A stretch of 64,000 nucleotides of DNA from NCBI RefSeq assembly GCF_030272615.1, contig NC_081406.1, positions 473,924,900 to 473,988,899 of the forward strand. The letters are read 5' to 3'. The first letter of the stretch is position 1, and each line of letters starts with the position of its first letter. Positions 22,434 to 34,785 of this stretch are shown here, piece after piece. A program made the position numbers and the translations under genes. Source of the DNA: Cryptomeria japonica. Taxonomy: Eukaryota > Streptophyta > Pinopsida > Cupressales > Cupressaceae. Below the pieces are notes generated by a model, which saw only the letters and a program-made list of their open reading frames with translations, had not been told where the DNA came from and did no database searches.

Positions 22434-24074
22434 ACTTTGCATTGCATGTGTTTGACGATATTTGCATCAACAGAAAAATTGTTGCCTTAAGAAAATGGCT
22501 TTCTCTTCAAAATTAGAGATAGGTTATTGTAGATGGGCCTAATGTGACCCTATGAGTTCAAATGGAACACTCGTATGTGCTCTAAATTCCAAGAAACAAC
22601 CCGTCAAAGTTTAATAATTTTTTGAACTTAGGGCACTCAAGAGATAGCGTCGTGATGGTAGGGCGTTGGATGTTTGGGTGACCTGGGAACCTAACTAGGA
22701 CTATAACTAGCATTACAAATTCCCACCCAAACACACTCATATTGATGGTTCGTGGGTATGACAAACATAATGAGATTTATCCTATCTTGCAACTTTGCAT
22801 TGCACATGATTGACAATATTTACATCAATAGAAAAATCACTGCCCTAAGAAAATGGCTTTGTCTCTTCAAAATCTAAGATGGTTTATTGTAGAGGGGCCT
22901 AATGTGACCTAGTAGGTTCAAAAACATCACTCGTATGTGCCCCAAATTTCAAGAAACAACCCATCAAAGTTTGACAATTTTTTGAACTTAGGACACTCAA
23001 GAGATGGCGCCGCGATGGTGGGGTGTCAAATGTTTGGGCTACTTGGGGACCCAACCAGGACCATGTCTATCAAAAAAATTACCACCTTGAAATTCTCACA
23101 CTGATGGTTTATGGGTATGACAAACAAAATAAGATTTACCCTATCTTGCAACTTTTCACTGCACACGAGTGACAATATTTACATCAATAGAAAAATTACT
23201 ACTTTAAAATATGAGATAGATTATTGTAGAGGGGTCTAATGTGACCCTTTGGGTCAAACAGATCACTCATACATTCCCTGAATTTTGAGAAACAACCCAT
23301 CAAAGTTCTATAATTATTTGAACTAAGAGCACTCAAGAGATGGTGTCATGACAGTAGAGTGTTGAATGTTCGAGTGACCTGGGGACCCATCCAGGACCAT
23401 TCCTAGCATAAAAAAGCCCACTTGAACACGCTCGCACTAACAGTTTGTGGATGTGACAAACATAACAAGATTTACCCTTTCTTGCAACTTTGCATTGCAT
23501 GTGATTGACGATATTTGCATCAACAAAAAAATCAATGCCCTAAGAAAATAGATTTGTTTATTCAAAATCTAAGATAGGTTACTATATAGGGGCCTAATGT
23601 AACCCTATGCGTTCAAATGATTCACTCATATGTGCCTCTGATTCCAAGAAATAGCCCATCAAAGTTTGATAATGTTTTGTACTTAGGGCACTCAAGAGAT
23701 GGCATCGCGACAGTAGGGTGTTGAATGTTTGGGTGACCTAGGGACCCAACCAAGACCATGCCTAGCATAAAAATGCCCACTCAGACATTATTAGTCTAAT
23801 AGTTGTGGATACAACAAACAAATGGAGATTTACCCTATCTTGCAACTTTGCATTGCACACGACTAATGATATTTGCATCAATAGAAAAATTGTTGCCCTA
23901 AGAAAATGGCTTTGTCTCTTCAAAATATAAGATAGGTTATTGTAGAGGGGTCTAATGTGACCTTGTGGGATCAAATTGATTACTCGTCCTTGCCCCATAT
24001 TCTTAGAAACAACTCATCAAAGTTTGATAATTTTTTGGACATAAGGCACTCAAGAGATGGTGCCATGACAGTAG
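22434..24074. repeat. ~358-bp satellite, second segment
   Basis: It continues the monomer cut at 19,332. Anchor CTCAAGAGAT occurrences at 22,636, 22,994, 23,332, 23,690 and 24,048 give spacings of 358, 338, 358 and 358 bp. Monomers differ by many point changes. The last one is cut at GACAGTAG by the LTR element that begins at 24,075. Confidence 0.9.
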
Positions 24075-24980
24075 TGTTGGCAATTGACACTTATTGGATT
24101 CATATGTTGTCATTGATGGAAACAAGATTCTATAGAAGGCATATACAAGCAGATACCAGCATTGGAGGCATACACCGATAGATACTGATATTAGAGTAAT
24201 CAAGGTCATCACTGGCACCGACACCGACATCCAACACTTTAGTGAAGTCGACATCAGTTTGGGACCCGAAAGGTTTTATTTGTAAAATCATTTTGTAATT
24301 ATTGTATAGGGACGAAATTGAATATATTTTGTAATGTATTGTAAGCCGACATAAGTCATATTGTTTGTAAAGGGTATATAAGTCAATCTGTTAGGTCATT
24401 TTTGATATATGACAAGGTAGTAGAATAGTGTGATGTGAAGGATATGTATGTAGGTCATTTGTATGGAAAATTTATATCATGCAATGATCAGTAGATGACT
24501 TGTAGAGAATTCTTGGAGGAAAGGAGATACCGGTAAAAGGGTTTAGGGTTTATGAACTGGTACAAGACAAAGCTTTAACCAAAACTCTTTTTGGCATTGC
24601 AGATGCATTTTGTGAGCTCACCATTATTGTTTTATCTTAGCAGAAGCTTGTAGTCAGTGAGACTCTTTTGTGTTGAGCAATGTGCTCTAGGCAATGTGCC
24701 TTCCTGCATGTGCAGGCCCCCATGCTATGTAATATCTTTCATATGGCCAGTGAATTGATATTGTGGGTCACAAATCCCACCGTGGTTTTTCCTCTTTGAG
24801 GTTTTCCATGTATAAAATTCAGTGTGTTATGGTGTTCATTCATGTGGTTGGTTTATTTACTTCATGTTATATGTTTCTGCATTTACCGGTTTATATGTGT
24901 ATGTTATAAAAAGGTAAAATATTATATTACTGACAGAACACTAATTCACCCCCCCCTCTTAGTGTTCTTGGATTCCAACA
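24075..24980 (+). repeat. 5' LTR of the non-autonomous element
   Basis: Bounded by TGTTGG...CCAACA. A TATATAAG box at 24,375-24,382 is the likely promoter; the same box occurs in the 3' LTR. By eye the two LTRs are roughly 90-95% identical, mostly differing by transitions, so the insertion is not recent. Confidence 0.9.
24375..24382 (+). promoter_or_regulatory. TATA box in the 5' LTR
   Basis: TATATAAG in AGGGTATATAAGTCA, conserved at 30,302-30,309 in the 3' LTR. Position near the middle of the LTR fits a U3/R boundary downstream. Confidence 0.6.
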
Positions 24981-24981
24981 A

Positions 24982-24995
24982 TTGGTATCAGAGCC
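24982..24995 (+). other. Primer-binding site (tRNA-iMet)
   Basis: TTGGTATCAGAGCC starts two bases after the LTR and is complementary to the 3' end of plant initiator-methionine tRNA, the usual primer of plant LTR elements. Confidence 0.85.
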
Positions 24996-25054
24996 TGGTA
25001 CCTCGAAGGAAGTTTTACAGCTTGAGGAAGATCCTAAAACCAGTATCATTGAAC

Positions 25055-26206
25055 ATGGATATGGAGAAGCAACTTGAGATGGCACTTGAGGACTATGATG
25101 TTGAAAGGATGAAGAACTTAAAGTTGCAAGATGAACTAAATTATGCTAATGAATTCATTCTTGGACTGCAAGAAAGGTTATCATCAGCTCAAGCTAGGAG
25201 GAAGGAACTTTTGCAAAACCAGGATGATGAAGAGAAAAATGCACTCAAGGAACAATGTCAGAAACTGAGTCAAGCAAACATGCTCATGAAGAATGAAATG
25301 CAAGACTTGACTATGAGGATATCAAAAGATATTGAGGACAAAAAGAAGAAGGAAGAAAATCTTGTTGTATCTCTGAAGAACAAATTTGAAGAATGTGGCA
25401 GATTGGCTCATGAGAATAATATATTGAGAACTAATTTGGTACAATCCTAGAATAATGAACAAGAGCTGGAGAGACAAATAATGACTCTGAGAGATGATCT
25501 GACTAGTGCAAATGAGTATAAATGAAAATTTAGGATTAGTGGTGCACAGTTGGATGATTTATTGAAAAGACAAAGGCAGAGTGAAGATTCTAGAGGACTT
25601 GGATTTGTACAAGGAGAAAGCTTTGGTACTGCAAATGAAGATCAGACAACTGGTATGCAGAACTCATCAGACCAAAGGAAACCGGTAAGGCAATCTAATG
25701 CTTAAAAATTCAATGGTAGATGTTGTATTTGTAATAAATTTGGGCATATGGCTAAACAATGTAGAAATAGAGAAAATCAAAACTATAATTTAGTTCTCGG
25801 TCAATGCAAAAATTGCAAGAAATATGGTCATAAGTCAAAAGATTGTAGAATGAATGTTAAATGTCATGCATGTGGAAAGTTTGGGCATTTGTCTAATTAA
25901 TGTAAGTCAAGGAATGACACCAGATATGTCAAAGAAATTCAAAAGAAAAATGTTACATGTTATGCATGCAACAAAATAGGTCATATTGCTAAGTACTGTA
26001 GAAGCAAGACTAAACCGGTTAGCAATGACAAAGCAAATGAGAAAGGAAAGCAAAAGGTAGATGAAATACAACAAGATCACACCAAGAGATGGGTTAGAAA
26101 TTTTGAAGAACCAAGTGGAGATGCAGCTACACCGGTAACTGCACCATTAACTCCACCAGTAGAACAGAGCATTCATGCACCGACAAGAAATTCAACTGGT
26201 AACTGA
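25055..26206 (+). pseudogene. ORF1: Gag-like protein with coiled coil and four CCHC zinc knuckles
   Basis: ATG 25,055 (MDMEKQLEMALEDYDVERMK) begins one frame of 384 codons to TGA 26,204, with in-frame stops at 25,448, 25,522, 25,703 and 25,898. Residues about 1-180 are a charged coiled coil (heptad-like Leu/Ala spacing, many Glu/Lys/Gln). Residues about 220-320 carry four CX2CX4HX4C knuckles: CCICNKFGHMAKQC, CKNCKKYGHKSKDC, CHACGKFGHLSN*C (a stop just before the last Cys) and CYACNKIGHIAKYC. Such knuckles package RNA in Gag. Four in a row is more than the one or two usual for plant Gag. No protease motif follows. It likely formed or joined the particle that carried the element RNA. Confidence 0.75.
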
Positions 26207-26562
26207 GGCATACGCCTTAGGGGTTGACAAATTTATTGAAAATCTTGCATATTACTTGGAAGAGATCTGGAGAGTGGTATTGATCATTGATGGAGGTTTA
26301 TCCGGCATAAAACTATAAAATTGGCATCCGGTAGGGTGCACCGCTAAGCATTTATGACAATGATGAATTAGGGTTTATTCACTGATAAAAAGAGAAAATG
26401 GACTCATTTTCACTCACCCAGCACTCAAGCAAACTGGAGCGAAGAAAGGCGAATCATAGGTGATCAAGAGTGAGCAAAGGCATTCTAAAATATTTCCAGC
26501 AGTTATCTGAGAAGTAATCAAAATCTTTCAACCAACGATCGTTAACCAGGTATTTCTTTGAA

Positions 26563-29500
26563 ATGGCATCCAGATCATCATCTGCTCCTTTCATTGTGAA
26601 TCCCACTGTTGTTGAGGTTAAGGATAGGCTTAGACCTATTTTCAAGTAAGTTCCTCAAATTGCAATGAAGGAAGACTCTACTGGCACATTTTCAAGGGTT
26701 CCCGATGGCTTAGTTTTTGTGGAAGATGTCAGGGCTTACATTCACTGCACCTTGGAGGATTAGGCACTAAGGAAATAAAAGGAATGTATCAATCTATGAT
26801 ACTAGGCAGCTCTGGAACAATCAAGCCGAAATATCAAATTATTGAAGACCTAGGGTTAACCAGAATCTTCTATATACCAGAATTCAAGGATGAAATGATT
26901 AGATATGTTCTAAGCAGGGTCCATAATGAGTTCATCTGGCTAGACTGGCCTCACATGATCACCAAAGAAGCAATTCGAGCGGTCACCGACTTACCCAAAT
27001 TTGGAGAGGAACCAGGGAAGAAGATCTCCAACACTGAGGTTGAAAAGCTCACTGATGCAACCCATGATGGAAGGTTGATGAGGGTCAGCACCATCAAAGA
27101 CACAGATGTGAAATTTGCCAGCATGATCATCGGCTACAAGGTAACACAATCAAGTCGATTGAACTTTGTTGCTAATTCCTATATCCATGTTGCATATCAA
27201 ATGATAAATAATAATGGAAAGTATGATTTGTGTGAATGGTTAAGAAGTGAATTAATGTTAAATCTTGGCAAAATCAAAGGGGTTAAGAAAGGAACTTTTG
27301 GGTTTGGCAATCTTATTATCTACTTAATGTTATATTTCATGAATGAGATACTAGGTTTGGAAAAGAAACGTTGGGCTCATGACATACCGATAGGCATGCA
27401 AATAAAATATGCAATCACCGGTCTTGGTAGAAACAGGGATGGGAAGTTATGGGGACTCTTTAAAACTTTTCAAGAGAACATGAGACTGAGGGAGAGAATC
27501 CCTAAACACATTGTGGAGAAATAGTCCACTGAAATCTGCTTCATGGTAAAAAACAGATGAGACACTCATGGAAGCGGTAGAACCTAGAACAATATGGGTC
27601 ACTGAATTGGGTTATGAAGTTGATGATAACATCTTGGAACTATATGCTAAAATGATGATTGATGCCCCTTTGGATGATAAGGTTGAACACTTTGGTGCTG
27701 CAAAGGAGAAGGCTCTTGAGGTTAAAATTGGTTTCAACAAGAAAAGAAGGGAAAAGAAGATAGACAAAATGTTTGCCTTCATTCAGAATGTAATTCATAG
27801 GATAGATACATAACTAGGTTCTAGATCTATAGATCAACCAACAATGGCAATTGTAACAACTATAGTGAAAAATGTTCCCGAGGTAAAGAGGCTAGCAACT
27901 TTCATATCGCCTATCACTTTTGACCCTGATCGAGAGGATAATCAGCCTATTGCATTCAAAAGGGTATAGAGGAAGAAAGTTGACAAGCCTCCGGTAGAAG
28001 AGAAGAAGGTGGAACCAAGGAGGAAGCTAGTAAGAAAGGTAACAACAACATCCACACCTCTGACAAGGAAACCTACTTAGAAGAGGAAGCCTGCTCCATC
28101 CACTCATGCAACCCCTAGCAAGAAGAAGAGTAAGAGTGATGAAGCAACTGAATCTGATAATATGACTTGTGCAGAGTTAATTGATGAGGTAACAAAAGAT
28201 GGAATTTTGAAGAATGTGTCAAATTTATATGAAGATTTAGATGAAAATAAGAAAAATGAAATAGAAGAAGCAATTTTGTTACATTTAGACATATATAAGA
28301 AGGCTTTGGTAGAGATTTTGAAATAAACTCCTTTATCATTGTATAATAAGTTAGATGCAAGGATATTAGATGCAATCAAGAGGGACAAAGAGATTAAAGA
28401 AGTTGAACTTTTGAGTATGTGTGGTTCTATAAATAATGAGGAAATGAAAAGATGTATAAAAGTTGCAAATAGAACAATCTTTAGCACCAAACCCTGACAA
28501 ATAAGCTTAATGATGGGTAGAGTCAATGAAATAATAAATGAGACCAAATATTGTTGGGATAAATTCTTCCAAAAGAATCCTGATTTCCTTACTTCTCAAG
28601 AATAATTTTCTAAGGCAACAACTCCCACCATTCCAGACAAATCTAAAGGGAAAGGAATTTTGGGAAGTTCAGATCAAATTTTGAATGAACTAGTAGTTAA
28701 TCGTAAAACTAATGAGAGTGTACAGACTAAACAAACAGAGACAACATTTGTACAGTCTGAGCAAGGTAATATAGGTAATGTACAAGATACTGATAATATT
28801 TTGGATAATACTCCACCGACAGTAACAGATACTGTACCAAGTGGTGAAGCCATCGGTGCAAAAGAGAATGAGAAAAGATATACACCGAGAGAGGATACGG
28901 AAAAGGAGACTGATAAGACACCCAGTACCATACCAAAAATTGATTCCCCAACAAAAATTTTGGCAATTGACACTTCTCAAGTTGAGAAGAAATCAATCAC
29001 AGAGATGAGTCCCACAGAGCTAATGATGATAGCTACTCAAAAGATAATGAAGGAGGGATCTGTAGACAAAGGAATAATAGATTAGTCAATAATAGTTTTG
29101 CACAGATTGATTCCTAATTGTATGATTGAAAATGAAGCAAGCCCTTCCAGCAAGCTTAAGGTATTGACAGAGCATATATCTAAAAACATTCAATCATTAT
29201 AGCAGATTTCTGATCGACAAGCACTTGAAAGATTTACTTCAGCTAAGAAGGCCACTTTTGACCAGATTATTGAGACAAAAAAGATGAAGGTTGAAGAGAA
29301 ACTTATACTTATTGAAAATTGTTTGAAACAATGTACTAACATCTACAAAGTTTGTTGTATTATAGATATTCTTACAACAAATGTAGATAAGAGGATAAAG
29401 GAGTTACAAGAAAAGATTGCTAATATTGCAAATTCTTTTGATGGACTAACTTCACTTACAACATCCATTGATGGACAAATTTTGACTTTGGAGAACCAAT

Positions 29501-29778
29501 TTTTTTCTTTTGAAAAGGAAAGAGACAAGATTATTTAGAGAGAAAGAAGTCTCAGAGGTTTGGTGAGTCCAAGGTTGGATTCACTTAGTGTACATAAGAA
29601 GGAATGCATGGATATGCTTGCAAAGCCCACAATGACAGAAGTCACTGAGAAAGAAACACTTGCACATTTATTGAGTGGACTTGTATCCATATCTGGAACA
29701 CTCAAAACCAACTGGGATACCTATATATAGTTACTAGAGAAAGCTTATCTGGAAATCTTGAAATTGGTCAAGCTCTGA
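26563..29778 (+). pseudogene. ORF2: ~1,070-codon protein of unknown function
   Basis: ATG 26,563 (MASRSSSAPFIVNPTVVEVK) is chosen as the first Met of the readable frame. Frame changes occur near 26,770 and 27,530; then one frame runs to TGA 29,776 with several stops. N-terminal third: LTRIFYIPEFKDEMIRYVLS, LDWPHMITKEAIRAVTDLPK and FGFGNLIIYLMLYFMNEI, a mixed alpha-helical domain. Middle: basic, proline-rich (KRKPAPSTHATPSKKKSKS) and Thr/Glu-rich linkers. C-terminus: helical (KLILIENCLKQCTNIYKVCC, then VDKRIKELQEKIANIANSFD). No RT, integrase, RNase H, protease or zinc-finger motif. The layout recalls the plant-mobile-domain type of unknown transposon proteins, but that is a resemblance only. 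Similar ORFs lie at 20.4, 34.8 and 62.4 kb. Confidence 0.65.
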
Positions 29779-29989
29779 TAAAGTAATATGTAATTATTCT
29801 TTCACTAGTCTTTGGCATTGATGCCAAAGGGGGAGTGTATATTATGTGAAAAATATGTATATGTATATAATCCTAGGGGGAGGATATCAGATAGAGAGTA
29901 TATTGCAAACATAGTCAATCAGCTTAGGGGGAGAATTTTTCAGTTAAACCAACAAGGAATCCATTTTTCATATGAGGGTTGTCATCAAT

Positions 29990-30004
29990 GTCAAAGGGGG
30001 AGAT
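29990..30004 (+). other. Polypurine tract
   Basis: CAAAGGGGGAGAT lies directly before the 3' LTR start (TGTTGG), the standard position for plus-strand priming. Confidence 0.75.
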
Positions 30005-30900
30005 TGTTGGCAATTGAAACTCATTGGATTCATATGTTGTCATTGATGGCAACAAGATTCTATAGAAGACATATACTAGCAGACATTGGCATTGGAGGAA
30101 TACACTGATAGATACCGGCATTGGAGTAATCAGGGTCATCACCGACACCGACACTGACATCCAGCACTTCAATGAAGCCAAAATCGGTTTGGGATCTGAA
30201 AGGTTTTATTTGTAAAATCATTTTGTAATTATTGTATAGGGCTGACATTGAATATCTTTTGTAATGTATTGTAAGTCGACATAAGGCATTTTTTTAAAGG
30301 GTATATAAGTCAGTCTGTTAGGTCATTTTTGATATATGACAAGGTAGTAGAATAGTGTGATGCAAAGGATATGTATGTAGGTCATTTGTATATGAAACTT
30401 ATATCATGCAATGATCAATAGATGGCTTGTAGAGAATTCTTGGAGGAAAGGAGATACCGATAGAAGGGTTCAGGGTTTATGAACCGGTACAGAACAAAGC
30501 TTAACCGAAACTCTTTTTGGCATTGCAGATGCATTTTGTGAGTTCACCATTATTGTTTTATCTCAGCAAAAGCTTGTAGTCAGTGAGAGTCTTTTGTGTT
30601 GAGTAGTGTGCTCTAGGCAGTGTGTCTTCCTACATGTGCAGGCCCCCATGCTATGTAATATCTTTCATATGGCTAGTGAATTGATATTGTGGGTCACAAA
30701 TCCCACCATGGTTTTTCCTCTAAGGTTTTCCACATATAAAATTCAGTGTGTTATGGTGTTCATTCATGTGGCTAGTTTATTTACTTCATGTTATATGTTT
30801 CTTGATTTACTGGTTTATATGTGTATGTTATAACAAGGTAAAATCTTATACCGACAAAACACTGATTCACCCCCCCTCTTAGTGTTCTTGGATTCCAACA
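30005..30900 (+). repeat. 3' LTR of the non-autonomous element
   Basis: It begins TGTTGGCAATTGAAAC and ends GATTCCAACA, colinear with the 5' LTR over its whole length with scattered substitutions and small indels. Satellite sequence resumes at 30,901. Confidence 0.9.
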
Positions 30901-31045
30901 GGTACGGCGTTGAATGTTCGGGCAACTTGGGGACCCAACCAAGACCATGCCTAGCATAAAAATTCCCATCCAAACATGCTTGTGCTAATGGTTCATGGAT
31001 ACGAAAAACAGAATGATATTTACCCTATCTTGCAACTTTGCATTG
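30901..31045. repeat. ~358-bp satellite, last partial monomer
   Basis: GGTACGGCGTTGAATGTTCG continues the monomer cut at 24,074 and runs to ACTTTGCATTGCAAC, where it passes into a 12-13-bp minisatellite without a break. Confidence 0.85.
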
Positions 31046-31232
31046 CAACTATTGAAAACTTTTGACAACTATTGACAAATTTTCACAACTATTCACAACT
31101 TCTGACAACTATTGACAACTTTTCACAACTATTCATAACTTTTGACAATTATTCACAACTTTTCACAAGTATTGACAACTATTGACAACTTTTGACAACT
31201 ATTGACAACTATTGACAACCGTTGACAACTTT
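31045..31232. repeat. 12-13-bp minisatellite (TTGACAACTAT family)
   Basis: About fifteen units of (T)TGACAACTAT / TTCACAACT(A/T)T. It starts where the satellite reaches TTGCATTGCAACTATTG, so it probably grew from the satellite edge. Confidence 0.9.
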
Positions 31233-31589
31233 TGATAGCCTAAGTACAATTTTTGATCTCGACGATCATAAAATTTGGTGAAGTTGCCCAAGGTAACCAA
31301 ACTCAACACTTGGAATTTAGATAATACTAATTGTAATTCATAAGTTCCATTGAATTTTAATATCATTAATCCATAACATGCTAAATTTTTCATAACTCAA
31401 CCATTCATTATTGAATATACATTGTTCATAAGTTGTTCAAAACATAGCTATTCTTATTGACATGAATATACATTGTTCATAACTTAACAATTTTTAATAT
31501 GTTAATCAATTGTTTCAAAGTATGAAAATATGCACACAATGAAGAAATCAAATCAAATATCATCTTTTATATATATCCAAATGTAGAAT

Positions 31590-31735
31590 AAAAGTTTTAC
31601 AAAATTGTGGCATGTGCCAACTCAACAAAATGTACAAAAATGGCATATGTGCCAACTTAATAAAATGTACAAAAATGACATATATGCCTGATCGATACAA
31701 GTTTTACAGAACTGTGGCATATATGCCATCTCAAT
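31590..31735. repeat. Short tandem repeat, ~38-bp unit, three to four copies
   Basis: TGGCATATGTGCCAACT(C/T)AA and AAAATGTACAAAAA recur. The centre GGCATATATGCC is palindromic. Confidence 0.65.
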
Positions 31736-33450
31736 ATCGATATACAATGACCACAACTAACAATGTATAACTCTAAAAAATCCTATAGTTATGGTGGATT
31801 TGCAAAATTGAGCCTCTTTGAAGTACTATGTGGCTCTGTAGATGCCTTTAGAACAACAATTTAAACAACAAGTTAGATTACTTATGTCAATAATAATTTA
31901 TAGTTGTCAAATTAACATCAAAATAACTATATTGTACTATTATTACACTACAATTGAATTGTTGATTACCATATTTGATCTGGAAATGATAGTCCCCTTT
32001 GACCCCTTCAACTAATAGGAGTCCTACAAAATTGTTGAGGTAGAGGATCCGTGTTATGATCATATAGCGAAGGGGAATGCACAAGTTAAAATACAATCCA
32101 TACCAGTTAAAATACAATTCATACAATTCAATATAAAATATAAATATATCTACTTCTATTTAAATAAATATTTATAATATATAAATGTGTACTAGAGGCT
32201 TTGATGGTTCTCCTGTTATCCTAGGATGGGTCATCACTGATGAAATAGGCGTCAATGTTCCCTATATGTTAAATGATAAGATTGCAATACAATGAATGTA
32301 TATGTGCATATAATCATGAAATTGAGAAAATTTAAAAAATATATACCTCATGCATCTCTTCTTCCAATGCATCATCAAGGGCTTTCATCATTATTGTAAA
32401 TGATCCTAGTCATCATTGTACATGTACAAGACAAAAGATGTTAGACTCGATCAATGTAGATGAACGTGTAATCATAATAATTTACAAAAATAAAATCTAA
32501 ATCATGCTACAATAACTCGTGTAAGCTCTTAAAACTACTGTATCTTGATTAAAATTGTGCTCAATTACCTTTTTTTGATTAGGTGTGCTCAAGAATGTCC
32601 TTTGCAAAGGAGAAATCTCAGCCACATGTGACATACCATAAAAGAGTAACATAATTAATATACACAAACATATAATGTTAGCATAAAGTTAATTAATTAA
32701 AATTTGAATGAGATGTATATTCAATACAAAATATAAACAAGATGTGTACAAAGAAGAATATTGTATAGCTTGTTGGGAGTGTCAAATTTTGCTATGGTTT
32801 GTGTCTTTTCTGTGCTCAAAAGTCTTGGGTTTAGTGATTAGCAGCCATGGTGGGAGGTTCTAGGCATTGCCTTTTAAAAATCCTCTGCCTTGTGATGTTT
32901 TCTCATTGACTTGACACAGTAGGTTGTATACCTTTAAGTTATTTTCCAGAGAATTTTGCATCGTAGAGTTACCAACCTCGTGTTCTAGCCCCATGGTATT
33001 TAGCTGATTTTTATGTCATACATTTTTTTAAAAAAATCATAAGCCCCCATCACAACTTTAGGTCTTATGTTTAAGACCTTAGTTGCCCTAGGAGTCACAG
33101 TCCCCTCACCCTTCATTAGTGAGCATGTCCTTTAAAAAAATACTCAAGTGTTGCTTGCATGTATTCAGTGACCACGGGGTCGTAGTTTGGAGTGCTAAAT
33201 TATTACCCCACATGCTCCATTTCATAGATTTCTAGGGCCTACAGGATAGTGGGAGATTCATCAGGCTAAAGGAAAAATCACCCCACAAAAGTTAACTGGG
33301 TACAAGTTTTTCTTTGCGGATTGGTGGGATAAGGGTGTCTATTGATCCCGCTACCCCACATAGTGTGATAGAAATCAATGAAGTAAGACATTAGACACCT
33401 AGAAGGCAACAAGAGGAAGCACAAGGAGACAACATGATGCATGATTCAAT
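31736..33450. other. No gene seen
   Basis: AT-rich to about 32,800, then mixed composition. No ORF shows a known motif and no LTR pair was recognised. Confidence 0.4.
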
Positions 33451-34300
33451 GAAGGAATTCCCACCCTGCATGAGTTTGAAGAGGAAGAATAAAATGTTGC
33501 GGGCTAGAGGGATGTGAATCTGGTCATTTACCCTGCCATCCTACACATCAAAAATTGGGAGTAATGAATGTCATGGGCTAGCAGGTATGAAGGAGGAACT
33601 CTCCCTCTCTATCCTGCATAACTCAAGAAGAAGACTATTATGTTGGTGAAACAACTAAAGAAAGAAACCCTATGGGCTAGTGGGAGAAATTTAGGGGATG
33701 AAGAAAGTCTACCTTGCATGACAAAAGGGTCATGCAAAGTACAAAGCAAGACAATAGGATGGGTGCATTATGAAGACCTAGCCACCTCGTGGGAAAATAA
33801 CGATAGGATTTTTGGCATTCCGACCAGCGGGAGCAAAGGAGAAAGTGGACCCCACCATCCGCATAAAGAAGAGAAAGAGAAAAGAAAATATTTAGAGGAG
33901 GAATACAATAAGGAAAAGGTGAATATTGTGGAGATGTGGGATATAGTTGAAGTAGGAGGGTAAAGCTACCCTTCAAGGCTAAGGGTGACTAGCAGAGATA
34001 GATGCAGGTTAGTGGGATAAGTATGTGGTGCTTTCCTTGCTATCCCACGAGCAAATTGCAAAGAGAAAACCACCATGTGAGGTAGTAAGAAAGTGAAAGT
34101 GATAGAGCCCCGCTATCCCACAACTTAGAGAGCAATAGGATAGAGACATTGTAGGGTGGAAATGGAAGAAAGGATAAAGGGATCCCGCTATCCTGCATCT
34201 TGCAGAATGACAAGATTTAAAGACCTTGTAGGATGAAGATTACCAAGGAGATGACAAGACCTCGCTCTCCCTCAAGGGGATGATTTAAGAGGAAGATGAC
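33451..34300. repeat. Degenerate repeat region with CTATCC(T/C)GCA motifs
   Basis: The phrase GGGCTAG(C/T)(G/A)GG followed some 60-80 bp later by CTATCCTGCAT or CTATCCCAC recurs at least six times with irregular spacing. A 107-codon ORF at 33,640-33,963 lies within it and shows no domain. This may be an old tandem array or the leader of the unknown element that follows. Confidence 0.4.
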
Positions 34301-34785
34301 ATGGTTTCATTAAAATTAAAGCTTTATGGAATCAAAGTAATATCAAAGGTGGCAAAGATTAAATCAAAAGAAGCCATGTAAATAGTCAAAGAAATCAAAT
34401 CATGATCTCAACCGTCCACTTCAAAATCAACGATGGAGTTTGAATCTTGAGAAACCAACCTGTCAAGCCATGAACGTATGGAGTAGTGGCAGCCCTTCTA
34501 TCAATAAAGGTAAAAATTGAAGTGTCATTATTCACCTTGCGATTTCAAAGCGATCCCAGAGCAAATTCCAAGCATCCAAAGGAAAACGAAACTAGCTTCA
34601 AGCCATAATTGCAATAAAAATTAAAAAAACCAGTAAGTTAAGTCCAATATCGCTCTATGTTTTAGTAGTAAAATTGTGAGTGTTGTGGGGGTTTTTAGTA
34701 TGGAATTTACATAGTTGTGCCCTGGGATTAAGGGAAAGGTTATTTTCTTTCTAAATCTCTTAGCTCCTATTAGTTTGAGACAAAA

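Larger units (their letters stand above)
24075..30900 (+). mobile_element. Non-autonomous LTR retrotransposon (two ORFs, no RT or integrase), 6.8 kb
   Basis: Complete structure: 906-bp 5' LTR, primer-binding site, ORF1 with four zinc knuckles, ORF2 of about 1,070 codons, polypurine tract and 896-bp 3' LTR. LTRs begin TGTTGGCAATTGA and end GATTCCAACA. It sits in a satellite monomer; flanking 5-mers are AGTAG and GGTAC, a plausible 5-bp target duplication with two changes. No RT, RNase H, integrase or protease motif lies anywhere between the LTRs, so it must have been moved by another element's enzymes. The layout fits the TR-GAG or LARD type of non-autonomous element. Confidence 0.85.

Noticed and set aside
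24824-25054. Apparent N-terminal extension of the zinc-knuckle ORF starting within the LTR
   Set aside because: It reads through LTR and primer-binding site; the Met at 25,055 is the natural start.
33640-33963. 107-codon ORF
   Set aside because: It lies in a degenerate repeat region and shows no motif.
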